A DNA stretch of 64,000 bases, taken from the NCBI GenBank assembly GCA_951213105.1, contig OX578136.1, forward strand, positions 159,948,178-160,012,177. Reading direction: 5' to 3'. Position numbers and translations under genes: made by a program. This stretch comes from Amaurobius ferox (Eukaryota > Arthropoda > Arachnida > Araneae > Amaurobiidae). Below, one piece after another: positions 46,890 through 57,860 of this stretch. Position 1 is the stretch's first letter. Every line of letters starts with the position of its first letter. A model generated the notes under the pieces. The model saw only the letters and a program-made list of their open reading frames with translations. It searched no databases and had not been told where the DNA came from.

Positions 46890-47458
46890 CTAGAGGAGGT
46901 TGGTTTTACTTTTAGAAATTACACTGCTCACATGCTTCTCTAGAATCACATCATATTTTCTTAGCATGAGAACCATCTGTAAAAAAGTTCCATGGTTCAC
47001 TGAGTCGTCATCCAAAGTATGAGCAGATTCTACTTTTCCCCGAAAAAGAAAACCTTGTTTACCTTTCAGTTTCAAAACATCGACTACTGTTTCTACTATA
47101 TGTCTTCTTTCTTTTACTTCCTGTTTCCTGTTGGCCATTTGGTTCCCAAACAGAAGATCGGGAAAACTTTTCTTATTTTTCATTAGCATAAAACAATTCA
47201 CAAATTGTGTGTGAGTTTTCGAGTTTTCATACTCCTGTAGTCTCTAATGGACATGCTTCCAATCGCTGAATCTAGAGCAAAATACTGAAGTGGATTTGCT
47301 AAATGCAACACAAATGAAACAGAACGGTTGTTGTGTTTTTCCGTTGTAGGATAAGCACTGCCTTCGGAAAATTTGGTTACTACTGTTACTTTCTTCGATT
47401 TTAAATATTTGTTGAAATATTTGTTAATTTTTTGTTGAAATATAATTTCGAAAAACAA
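46890..47458 (-). pseudogene. hAT transposase, N-terminal part in two frames
   Basis: Two overlapping - strand frames (47198-47458 and 46890-47201) give MFFEIIFQQKINKYFNKYLK and further on RRHIVETVVDVLKLKGKQGF, LFRG and DSVNHGTFLQMVLMLRKYDV. The pattern of an LFRG motif followed by NGTFLxxLxLLxKYD is typical of the region just before the catalytic core in ZMYM1-like hAT transposases. The canonical NPGNF-like word reads NHGTF. A small indel separates the two frames. Confidence 0.75.
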
Positions 47459-48010
47459 TTAGTGATGTTATATTTTACATGTGGGTATCAAAATTTGCTA
47501 TAAACAGAGCAATTAAACTACATATAACACATTTATAAAACACAAACTTACCATACGCATCAATGCTACGGCTGCAGGACGTGAATGAAACGAGATGGAC
47601 GGCCTAAGGGAGATTTCTTCTTTTCAGGACGTCCCCTTGTCTTTCAATTTCCTTGAATAAACCAAAATTACAATAAAACACTTCATAATACGCCGCGGAG
47701 TTAGAACTTAGCACAAGCTCATTCCTTCGTTTCGCGTTTCAACAGCGGCATCGGGCATAGCGGTTAGTCGCAGAGTCACCACCTCCGCAATACAAAAGGC
47801 AGTGAGTACTGGTACCGTCTTCTGCGCCAAATTTCTCGGAGCAATCAGTATCGCACTGACGTATTATTTAGATACATTTTTTTTTTTTTTTTATATATAA
47901 GAAATTCGAACGAACATTTTACATCCAGGGTGGCGAGAAGCGCCGTGAGAAGAGGGCGCACCGGGACATGCCCCGGTGTCCCGGTGGGCCAGCACGCCCC
48001 TGATATATAC

Positions 48011-48839
48011 AGATTGAAAGTCCGATGAAAGGAAAGTGAGAAGCTGTAACTCGAGAAACTTAATTTTCTAACAAGCCTAAAAATTAAAAGGATAAATCAG
48101 TAAATCTTCAATCAAATGGACAAAAATACAAATTTCGAATCATCAGGTTAAAGAAAATCATCAAAAATCAATGGTGTGGAATCGATAAAAGAAAACAAAT
48201 GAAATCCAAGCACTAATGCTGCACACGTGGACAAGAGCTAGGCCTAAATAATGGATTTGTTCACTTCTCCAAAACTCTTCATCGGGTCCAAGTATTTTGT
48301 CGAAGCAAATACAAAAAATGTATGTTTCTGAAGAAATAAATAGATTATACATATATATATATATATATTGCCCATTTTATGCTTCGACAGACGATAATTA
48401 GCTGCATATTTCAGAAATGCAGCTGGAATTCACATGGCTGCCTGTAATTGTGGCTTTTCTTATCAGTTTGGCGAAATTATCATCAAAGTAGCTGAAAATC
48501 TGAGCAAAGGTTGCAAAATGTTTTACAGTGTACACATATGTTTTTCTATTTAAAAAGGAATCGCATCATGTACAAAATGTTAGCATTCACCACTGTCAAG
48601 ATGATCCTCGTTTACAATTTAAAATTGAAAAAAAAATGTGCAAAAATAAAATATGTTTATTATTAACAAATAAACGAGGGCTCGATAGTTTATTTTCTGA
48701 CAACAAAAATCCTACTAATTTTTGGTGAAATTAAGTTATAAGAAATCTCTATAATCTATTTTAATTTCCTTCCACAATAAATAAATTTGTTAATCTGTCA
48801 AAACAGATATGTTCTACACACTTCCTTGTGATCTCTTAT
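48011..48839. other. AT-rich, nothing recognised
   Basis: A short TA tract lies at 48350-48368. No other structure is visible between the hAT element and the GC-rich repeat. Confidence 0.45.
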
Positions 48840-49510
48840 TAAAACAAGGGGGCTCTGCTCCTTGCTCGCTCCGCTCGCGCAATCCCCATTCTCCTCCAAA
48901 AAGCTCACTGACGCTCGCTAACGCTCGCAGAATCCCGGGGCTCCGCCCTCCATTGGATGCCGTTCATTCGGACGGCTCACACGATCGCCTACATGTCCCA
49001 TACTCGCTTACGCTCGCAGAATCCCGAGGCTCCGCCCTCCATTGGCTACCGCTCATGTACCCGTATCTCGATTCACAAGTCAAGAGGCTTCGCCTCCAAA
49101 TCGCTGACGCCCACTGTCGCTCGCAGAATCCCGGGGCTCCGCCCTCCATTGGATGCCGCTCATTCGGGCGGCTCACACGATCGCCTACGTGTCCCATACT
49201 CGCTTACGTTCACAGAATCCCAAGGCTCCGTCCTCCATTGGCTATCGCTCATTAACCCCGTATCTCGATTCACGAGTCGGGAGGCTTCGCCTTCAAATCT
49301 CTGACTCTCACTGACGCTCGCAGAATCTTAGGACTCCGCCCTAAATTGACTGCCACTTATTAATCGCAACTCACCGCAGGTATGATGTCCACGTAGAAGC
49401 TTCATCTCATGATCAGTTGATGCTCATCAACTCCCTTAACTTCGCGAACAATGTCACCAGGCTCAGCCCCGCTACGCTCGCCAACTAAGAATATCGCTTC
49501 GTGAGTTTTA
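48840..49510. repeat. GC-rich higher-order tandem repeat (~196 bp = 89 + 107)
   Basis: CGCTCGCAGAATCCCGGGGC-type units start near 48922, 49011, 49118, 49207 and 49315. Spacing alternates 89 and 107-108 bp, so two unit types form a ~196-bp dimer repeated about 2.3 times. Units share GGCTCCGCCCTCCATTGG. The longer type adds GTATCTCGATTCACRAGTC and GAGGCTTCGCC. Beyond 49340 the repeat decays but keeps CTACGCTCGCCAAC and AAGGCTTCG words to about 49530. Open frames here are produced by composition only. The base composition is very unlike the rest of the window. Confidence 0.85.
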
Positions 49511-49530
49511 AGGCTTCGTTTTCTACTTCC

Positions 49531-50074
49531 TTTTGCTCTCTGAACCTGCATCACGAATCCTTTCCTGCCACATGCTATTAAGAACGATAGCTAACTATAT
49601 TAGGAAGAAACGGCAAAATTTCATAAATGTAGGTTTTGCTGCTTGTTCTTAATACAGTTGCATAATGCATGTTACGCTTTCAGATAGAGATATTTACAAC
49701 AATAAAACATTTAATTGTTGTGCAATATAACAATGACATCCTGATATTCATGACAATAATGGTTGCGAAACACTCTGTTTGTTTGTCGGAATAAGCGATA
49801 AGTCATATGATTATCAACATTTCATATTTTCTAAAGTACACTATCAACATTGTAGTCATGTTTAGAAATAAAGACCTATATTTTTAAAGTTTTTAATGCT
49901 TCAATAACTTAGAGTCCTCGCCCATTTTATAACGTTTCTGCCCAGAAACCAATCAGGAAGAAGCTAGCAATCGTCTCGACCAATTAAATCTTCGCCCGTA
50001 GAGAAGGAAAATTTTCACTTCAGAAGTTCATAAAAAATTGAATAACTCATTAACTAAACCCAAATTTAAAAATA
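49531..50074. other. Non-coding, nothing recognised
   Basis: Mixed composition without motifs, between the GC-rich repeat and X copy D. Confidence 0.45.
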
Positions 50075-50962
50075 TCTGATGTGGGCAGCACATGACTTTC
50101 CTCATATAATGCAATAAATTTACTACTTTACAGTGAAAAAAAAATGTTACTCTTACAGGAGATACTTATATTCTTTCCAAGTTTTGAATTTTCGTCAATT
50201 AGTCGTCATTTTCATTGATTTAGCGTCATTTTTATCCATTTGGCGCGATTTTCGTTAATTTGGAAACATTTAAAAATGTCACCAAGTTGGCGACATTCCT
50301 ATAAATTCGCCGCCAAAATCTCGCCAAGCCTTATGGACGGAGAAATAAGTTATTCTTACAGCGGATAAATGACTATAGGCTTTCAAATACAAAAGTATTA
50401 CTCAAACTATCTTTTCTCGTGAATGGAACGAGTTAGATCCACAGGAATGATGTCACCCAACTATCGCATGATATTACATATGAAAAGTTAACATGTTTCT
50501 TAACAGTTAATATTTTTTTTTAATTTATAGGACTTTTTGATAACTTTATTTGAAAAATGTTCAATATCTCGAGAACGGTTCATGCTAACATTCTAAAGTT
50601 TATGTCAATCGTTTTCTAAAGAAAAATTACATAAGAAATGTCTATTTGCGTAACTTTATTAAAGGGTTTGACTTTTTAATGATTTTTTTCAAAATTTCAC
50701 TCGAAAATTTAGGGGGGGTTCTGAACATTCGATTGTGTTTTAAAACAGTAGGCTTCCAGTATTCACGTATTGTGATTTTTGTACCAAATTTCATTCGAAT
50801 CGCTCCATTCGTTCGTGAGATATAGTCTCCACAGACATCACTTCAAAAATTTTCGATTCGTGATCAGGGATGCTTGAAACGTGCTCTCCCGTCGAAAACT
50901 CGAATTCGAATTTTCGACCCCATCACGATACTTTTTTTATAGATTATGTACATAAGGAAAGT
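50075..50962 (+). mobile_element. Family X copy D, lacking the microsatellite
   Basis: Starts TCTGATGTGGGCAGCACATG and ends CATAAGGAAAGT. The CA tract and the adjacent CTCACTGACA block are absent: GTCTCCACAGACATCACTTC runs straight through. It forms the left arm of an inverted pair with copy E, 774 bp away. Confidence 0.8.
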
Positions 50963-51098
50963 TAAAAAGGACTCCATGCTGCAAAAATTCAAATATGTAG
51001 GTACATGTCAACAAAAATTGTAGGTTCTTCTTTTGTTAGTTTGTCCAGGACGCAAACTCGCAACTCAAAAACTCTTTCTTTGACTTGGACATTAAAGT

Positions 51099-51197
51099 CA
51101 TCACAATACTGCAGTAACTGTGGAATTACTCACTGCTTAAGTAATTACACGTGTAAAATACAGGGTAGAAATAGAAAGCTAAATGTAAACAGATTGA
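51099..51197 (+). repeat. 99-bp direct repeat, left copy
   Basis: CATCACAATACTGCAGTAAC ... CTAAATGTAAACAGATTGA recurs at 52763-52861 with roughly 10 differences. The block contains TAACTGTGGAATTACT and its near-mirror TAAGTAATTACACG, a small internal inverted repeat. Confidence 0.88.
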
Positions 51198-51374
51198 TTT
51201 CCTAAACTAAATTTTAAATTGAAAAACAGTTTATATCAGTGTATTCCCCTAATATTTCTCTACAAATGTACCACGTTTCATAATTTTATATGCTATAGAT
51301 TTTGCGGTATGTTACATAGAAACTTAAGAAACGCGAAATTTGTCAAACGGCGACTGCAGCTACTTTTTACTTTC

Positions 51375-51735
51375 TTTATATATGTTATCGGCATGTATGA
51401 AATGCCGGCATGCTATAGAATACCTAAGCATTTATAGAATACCGGCCGTTTTTAGGCAAAGTATGAAGTATGAGAATTATTATATACTTACCCTAGGCAT
51501 TGTTTATAATACCTAGGCATTCTATAGAATAACAAATGCTGTTTAGGCAAAGTATGAAAAAAGGAATGAATTGGAGATATATTTCATACTTTGCCAGTTT
51601 GTCATTTGTCATTCTATAGAATGCCTAGGAAATGTGTGAAATGTTAATCGTTTCATAGATTACCGACCAGTTTTCGGTATTCTTTAAAATGCATAGGTAT
51701 TCTATAGAATGTCGGCTTTCATACATTGCCGGTAA
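51375..51735. repeat. Cluster of short palindromic modules
   Basis: The words ATTCTATAGAAT, CCTAGGCATT/AATGCCTAGG, GGCAAAGTATGA/TCATACTTTGCC and GCCGGCAT recur about 3-5 times each in mixed orientation, spaced 40-60 bp. The cluster ends at X copy E. It looks like a decayed satellite or a foldback element with several arms. Confidence 0.65.
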
Positions 51736-51736
51736 C

Positions 51737-52639
51737 ATATACATAATGTATAAGGAAAGTATTGTGACGGGGTCGAAAATTCGAATTCGAGTTTTCGACG
51801 GGAGAGCACGTTTCAAGCATCCCTGATTACGAATCAAACATTTTGAAGTAATGTCTGTGTGTATGTGTGTATCAGTGAGTATGTGGAGACGATAACTGAC
51901 GAACGAATCGACCGATTCGAACGAAATTTGGTGCAAAAATTACAATCCGTGAATACTGGAAGCCTATTGTTTTTAGACGCAATCGAATATTCAGAACCAC
52001 CCTAAATTTTCGAGAGAAAGTTAAAAAAATTCGTCAAAAAATCCAAACCGCTAATAAAGTTACGTAAATAGACATTTCTTATGTCATTTTTCATTAGAAA
52101 CCATTGACATAAATTTTAGAACGCTAACATGAACCGTTCTCGAGATATTGCACATTTTTCAAAAAAATTACCAAAAAGTCATATAAAATTTAAAAAAAAA
52201 TTTCTTATTGAGAAACATGTTCACTTTTCATATGTAATACCATGCGATAAATTGGGTGACATCATTCTCGTGGATCCAGCTCATTCCATTCATGAAAAAA
52301 GATACTTTGAGTAATACTTTTGTATTTGAACGCCAATAGTCATTTATCTGCTGTAAGAATAACTTATTTCTCCGTTCATAACACTTGGCGAGATTTTGGC
52401 GATAAATTTGGTGCAATGTTGCCAACTTGGCGACTTTTTAAAATGTTGCCAAATTAATAAAACTTTGGCCATATGGATAAAAATGACGCTAAATCTATGA
52501 AAATGACGACTCATTGACGAAAATGCAATATCTTGGAAAGAATATAAGTATCTACTAGAAGAGAAACCTATTTTTTTTACTGTAATAGTAGTAAATTCAA
52601 TGCATTATATAAGGAAAGTCATGTGTTACCCACATCAGA
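51737..52639 (-). mobile_element. Family X copy E, inverted
   Basis: Starts CATATACATAATGTATAAGG, so the outer arm of the terminal palindrome is missing, and ends CCCACATCAGA. The microsatellite is short (TGTGTGTATGTGTGTAT near 51853). The GGCGA hairpin region near 52385-52435 is present. It is the right arm of the D/E inverted pair. Confidence 0.8.
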
Positions 52640-52762
52640 TTTTTTTTAATAGAGAGAGATAGCGTAACAAAAGAATACAAGATTGCCACGTATGTGCCAC
52701 ATTAGTATTTGTACTACCTGCTAAGTAGCTGCTAGACATGAATATAACACACTGGAACTGAA

Positions 52763-52861
52763 TATCACAGCACTGAAGTAACTGTGGAATTACTTACTGC
52801 TTAAGTAATTCCACGTGTAAAATACAGGGTGGAAAGAAAAAGCTAAATGTAAACAGAATGA
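52763..52861 (+). repeat. 99-bp direct repeat, right copy
   Basis: Partner of 51099-51197, lying outside X copy E. The two copies bracket the palindromic cluster and X copy E. Confidence 0.88.
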
Positions 52862-52919
52862 GTGATCTTCCACTGTTGTCATAAATTCCTAAGAGGTATG
52901 TTATTGTTTTTTCTTTTCA

Positions 52920-53040
52920 CTCTGATCTTCCGAACTACCCGAAGTGTAAGGTATATGTTTGGATGTCCAAAACAGTGCCATCCTACAAAGACCGGAACCC
53001 AAAGAGGGGAGTGTTCTTCAGTATTTCTTATGACCTATTC
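52920..53040 (-). mobile_element. Diverged partial SINE
   Basis: CTGATCTTCCGAACTACCCG, AGTGTAAGGTATATGTTTGG, ACAGTGCCATCCTACAAAGA and CCGGAACCCAAAGAGGGGAG follow the SINE 3' half in order, with many substitutions. The tRNA-like head is missing. Confidence 0.6.
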
Positions 53041-53388
53041 TGTCATTATACTCTATTTCAGTCTAACCTTGTAGTAAATAATAATCTATGAAATGCGTTT
53101 ATCCGTCATAAAAGTATATTTAGTCTTGAATAGCTTTCTTTAGAAAATTTGAGAAAAAAGCTGAAAATGTCACTTCTGGCTTCAACTTTCGAACTTCACA
53201 AAAATCGCCGTGGGTGGCACATTACAAAAAATGTCGCCAAGGTTATGTTTTATATCTACATATCCGCAGCTCGAAGCAAAATGATTCTCGAATAAATGTT
53301 AGATGATGTGGACATGACCAACAGACAAGACAAAGGCTTTTTGAAACAAAATATAAAATAAAAATTCATTTTAGTAGTTCAACCTGGG

Positions 53389-53500
53389 CTTCATAGCCCA
53401 GGTTGATTTGTTTATCAAACAATTGCCAAACAATTCAACCTGGGCTTCATAGCCCAATCAAACAAATCAACCTGGGCTTCATAGCCCAGGTTGATTTGTT
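53389..53500. repeat. Triplicated hairpin, including a perfect 40-bp stem-loop
   Basis: AACCTGGGCTTCATAGCCCA occurs three times in 110 bp. The third (53461-53500) is a perfect hairpin with 18-bp arms (AACAAATCAACCTGGGCT) and the loop TCAT. The first has 12-bp arms at 53389-53416. The second has lost its right arm beyond AGCCCA. ACAATTGCCAAA also recurs twice between them. Confidence 0.9.
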
Positions 53501-54715
53501 AATCAAAACAATTGCCAAAGAACATTTGCACTAAGGTCTTCGGCAGACAAATGTTTCATCTTCGATGAGCAAAATTCTACTTTTGGAACAATGCTTTGCT
53601 CATTCAATTTAAAATAAGTGTAAAATTCTTCATTGAACAGTTATTTTTTAGATCGTCAAATAAACTGTTCTGTTCGATCGTACTTTTGTTTTCGACCTGT
53701 TGACACACGGCCTAATACACATTATCTGAATATTTGTCTCATTGCAATAACAATTGATTTAAAATATGTACAAGTTGTTGTTTTATTTTCTTCTAAAAAC
53801 TGTAAGAGCCGGGGGGGGGGGATATATATCGGGCAATTCCAACAGAAGATTAATTTTGCCAGAAGTTCTAATTAAATTTCCATCCGAGTCCCAGTACTTT
53901 GGCGATTCTTGATGTATTGTACAGAACGTGAAGAAAATTCGCTCATTCTCCATCCTTCGAGTTCCCGATCCCGACATACACCACTGTTCCCCGGACGCGA
54001 TCGCCAAGCATGTTAATTGGGCTCCAGATATCCGATGGCCGCTGTCTCAAAGTTAATTGCGTAACTACTAACGGTTTAATTGCGAAAATTCAATTCTCGC
54101 AAACTAAGTCACTTATTTTCTTCAAAGTCGGGGTTGGATAGGGAGAAAATGCGAGCTAGATAGATTTGCCGAATTTCATTTCCAAGTGTTTTAATTGTAA
54201 ATCATTTCTTTTTAAAATATATTAACGTGCTTAAATTTTCTAATTTCGAGCAAATATCTGAAGATTTAAAAATCACTAATTATTAATAAGAATGTAACCA
54301 TTTACAGCGTAACTAGCGCTGATTTTTCTCCTTATAAACATATATTTTTCGGGCTACCAGGTCACAATGGGGGCACTGGTTCCAATTGAAATTTCTTTTT
54401 AAAACATATTGACGTGCTTAAATCTTCAAATTTCGAAAATTGTTTGAAAATATCTAAAGATTTTAAAATCATTAATTACTAATATGCCTGTAGCCATTTG
54501 CAGCGTATCTAGCACTGTTTCTCGTCTTATAAATATATATTTTTAGAGCTACCAGGTCACAATGGGGGTTCCGGTTCCCAATTGTCTAGTACATATCATG
54601 AGCCCATTTTGAGATATTGGAAATTAAATTACACTTTTTTACTTTCAGCACTGTGTATTTCGTAAAGACTTTTATTTTGATTATTTTAATCCATGACTGA
54701 CTCAGATTTAGTAAT
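53501..54715. other. Non-coding; GC-rich patch and duplicated block
   Basis: 53880-54050 is GC-richer, with short open frames on both strands (none recognised), and follows a poly-G run at 53811-53821. A ~190-bp block is repeated: GTGCTTAAATTTTCTAATTT to GAGCTACCAGGTCACAATGG-like words occur near 54230-54375 and again near 54410-54570 (CTACCAGGTCACAATGGGGG in both). Confidence 0.5.
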
Positions 54716-56743
54716 TACTAGCCGAATACCCGTTGAAAATCAACGGTATCGCAATAAGCAACCCCTGAATAATGTAAATTTTTTAATAATTCGCTTTTCA
54801 CATTTGTTCGACAAATCGAATATTTTGGTGTGCAGAACCCCCTAAAGTAGAAAATATTGGGAAACTAAATTTGCGCATTTCTCCCTTTCGAATTATTTAC
54901 CCGTACACTACATTAAATTCTATCTCATCCCGAGACACCCCTATATTATTATTTCTCCTTTGGAACTTTTTTCTGTGAAGCACACCCATAAATTAACATT
55001 TTTGAAAAACTCTCTTTGTCTTGGGTTTTTTATCAGAAGATTGGCCCATATACCTAATATCAAGCCCCTGTCACATTTAAAAGGAAGCGTGTCTCATTTA
55101 TTCCGAAAATCGAACATATTAGTGTGCGGCACCCCTTAAAGTAGCAAATATTGGAAATCTGAAATTTCACGCTTTCTTCCTTTCAAACTATCTACCCGTA
55201 CACCAAATTTGAAGTCTCTATCCTATCGAGAAGCATTTTTTTCTATCACTTCACTTTTCGAACGTTTTTCTGTGTAGCACCCCGTCAATGAACATTTTTG
55301 TCAAACTGTATTCATGTTTGGTGTTTTTGTCAAATAGTTAGCCCATATACTATATTTCAAGCTTCTATCACATTGTAAAGAAGGCGTTTTTCATTTGTTC
55401 GGCAAATCGAAAATTTTAGTGAGCGGCACCCCCTACAATAGCAAAAGTTTGAAAACTTAAATTGCTCACATTCCTTCTTTCCAACTATTTACCCGTACAC
55501 CAAATTTGAAGTCTCTATCTCATCGTGAAGTATGCATTTCTAGCATCTCATCTTTCGAATGCTTTTGTATGGAGTACCCACCCCCTTAACTATACATTTT
55601 TGAAAAGCTCTATTCTTTTTCTGATTTCTATGAGATGATTCGCCCATATACCAAATATTAAGCCTCTATCACCTTTTGAAAGGGGCGTTTCTCCTTTATT
55701 CCGAAAATCGAACATTTTAGTGTGCGACACCCCCTAAAGTGGTTTTGGTAAACAGAAATTATACACTTTCTTCCTTCCACACTATCTACCCTTACACCAA
55801 ATTTGATATCTCTATCTCATTCCGAATTATGGTTTTTAATCAATTCACTTTTCGAACGTTTTACTCTGGAGCACCCCCTTAAACGAACATTTTTGAAAAA
55901 CTATATTTGTCTTGGGTGTTTCCATCAAATGATTAGCCCATATACCGAATTTCAAGCCTCTATCAAATTTTAAAGGATCGTTTTCTCATTTATTCTTCAA
56001 ATCGAATATTTTGGTGTGCGGCACCCCCTTAAGTAGAAAATATTGGAAATCTGAAATTGCACGCTTTCTTCCTTTCGAACAATTTACCAATACACCAAAT
56101 TTGAAGTCTTTATCTCGTCGCAAAGCATGATTTCCTATCATTTCACTTTTCGAACGTTTTAGTGTGCGGCACCCCCTTAAGTAGAAAATATTGGAAATCG
56201 GAAATTGCACACTTTCTTCCTTTCGAACAATTTAGCTATACACCAAATTTGAAGTCTCTACCTCATCGCAAAGTATTCTTTCCCATCATTTCACTTTTCG
56301 AACGTTTTAGTGTGCGGCACCCCCTTAAGTAGAAAATATTGGAAATCTGAAATTGCACACTTTCTTCCTTTCGAACGATTTACCCATACACCAAATTTGA
56401 AGTCTCTACCTCATCGCAAAGCATGCTCTCCTATCATTTCACTTTTCGAACGTTTTGGTGTGCTGCACCCCCCCTTAAGTAGAAAATATTGGAAATCTGA
56501 AATTGCACACTTTCTTCCTTTCGAGTGATTTACCCATATACCGATTTTGAAGTCTCTATCTCATCGCAAAGCATGCTTTCCCGTCATTTCACTTTTCGAA
56601 CGTTTTGGTGTGGGGCACCCCCTCTGTAGAACGTTTTCGAAAAATTCGATTTTTCCAGGGGGTTTTATCGAACGACCGAGCCGTGTACCAAATTGCAAGT
56701 CTCTATCTATTCGGGAAGTGCCTAAAAAAGGCGTGACAGACAG

Positions 56744-56778
<35 letters not shown>

Positions 56779-56797
56779 GACACTTGGCAATTAGTAT
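54716..56797 (+). mobile_element. Family Z copy 1: composite satellite element, 149/297-bp units
   Basis: The head is TACTAGCCGAATACCCGTTG with the hairpin CGTTGAAAATCAACG. The body is a tandem array. Words of the type GTGTGCGGCACCCCC appear near 54830, 55120, 55419, 55718 and 56014 (about 297 bp apart), then near 56162, 56311, 56459 and 56609 (about 149 bp apart). It closes with TCGAACGACCGAGCCGTGTA, a GACAGACA microsatellite (56737-56780) and the tail ACACTTGGCAATTAGTATA. No real ORF is present. Translated frames only reflect repeat units close to 150 bp. Confidence 0.85.
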
Positions 56798-57860
56798 ATA
56801 CTAGCCGCATACCCGTTGAAAATCAACGACCCCACATTAAGCAACCCCTGAATAATGTCAATTTTTTAATAAATCGCGTTTCTTATTTATTCGACAAATC
56901 GAACATTTTGTTTTGAGGCACCCCCCAAAAGTTCAAAATATCGGAAAACTGAAATTGCACATGTTCTTCCTTTCGAACTATCTACCTGTACACCAAATTT
57001 GAAGTCTGTATCTTATTTCGAAGCATGTTTTTTTTTTATCAATTCACATTTCGAACGTTTTCCTCTGGAGAACCCCCTTAAACGAACATTTTTGAAAAAT
57101 TATATTCGTTTTGGGTGTTTTCATCAAATGATTAGTCTATATATAAAATTTTGAGCCTCTATCAAATTTTAAAGGGGCCGTTTCTCATTTATTCGGAAAA
57201 TCGAACATTTTCGTGTGCGGCAACCCCTTAAGTAGGAAATATTGGAAATCTGAAATTACACACTTTCTTCCTTTCGAACGGTTTACCTATATACCAAATT
57301 TGAAGTCCCTATCTTATCGCAAAGCAGGCTTTCCTATCATTTCACTTTTCGAACGTTTTGGTGTGCGGCACCCCCTTGAATAGAAAATATTGGAAATCTG
57401 AAAATGCACACTTTCTGCCTTTCGAACGATTTACCCATACACCAAATTTGAAGTCTCTACCTCATCGCAAAGCATACTCTCCTATCATTTCACTTTTCGA
57501 ACGTTTTGGTGTGCTGCACCCCCCCTTAAGTAGAAAATATTGGAAATCTGAAATTGCACACTTTCTTCCTTTCGAACGATTTACCCATACACCAAATTTG
57601 AAGTCTCTATCTCATCGCAAAGCATGCTTTCCTGTCATTTCACTTTTCGAACGTTTTGGTGTGGGGCACTCCCTCTATAGAACGTTTTCGAAAAATTCGA
57701 TTTTTCCAGGGGGTTTTATCGAACGACCGAGCCGTGTACCAAATTGCAAGTCTCTATCTATTCGGGAAGTGCCTAAAAAAGGCGTGACAGACAGACAGAC
57801 AGACAGACAGACGGACAGACAGACAGACAGACAGACGGACACTTGGCAATTAGTATATAT
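56798..57860 (+). mobile_element. Family Z copy 2, directly following copy 1
   Basis: Head TATACTAGCCGCATACCCGT at 56798, tail GGACACTTGGCAATTAGTAT ending near 57860. It has fewer units (near 56905, 57215, 57361, 57509 and 57659), again a long unit first and then ~149-bp units. The last ~450 bp are nearly identical to the end of copy 1, while the heads differ more. The GACA tract at 57787-57840 is longer. Confidence 0.85.

Larger units (their letters stand above)
44458..48002 (-). mobile_element. hAT transposon, 3,545 bp, complete ends
   Basis: Begins CAGGGGCGTGCTGG at 44458 and ends CCAGCACGCCCCTG at 48002, a perfect 14-bp terminal inverted repeat. It is flanked by a perfect 8-bp duplication, ATATATAC at 44450-44457 and 48003-48010. 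The transposase lies on the - strand between about 47458 and 44808 and is broken by stops, frameshifts and a SINE (45511-45798). Its domain order (N-terminal region, DUF4371-like catalytic part, C-terminal dimerisation domain) matches ZMYM1-like hAT elements. The perfect duplication indicates a relatively young insertion, yet the reading frame is already dead. Confidence 0.93.

Noticed and set aside
48809..49304. Overlapping Pro/Ser/Arg-rich frames of 115-148 codons
   Set aside because: They follow the GC-rich 196-bp tandem repeat. Frames are open on both strands because of composition and repeat length.
56014..57700. CRISPR-like array
   Set aside because: Units are contiguous ~149-bp satellite repeats without unique spacers, in a eukaryotic genome.
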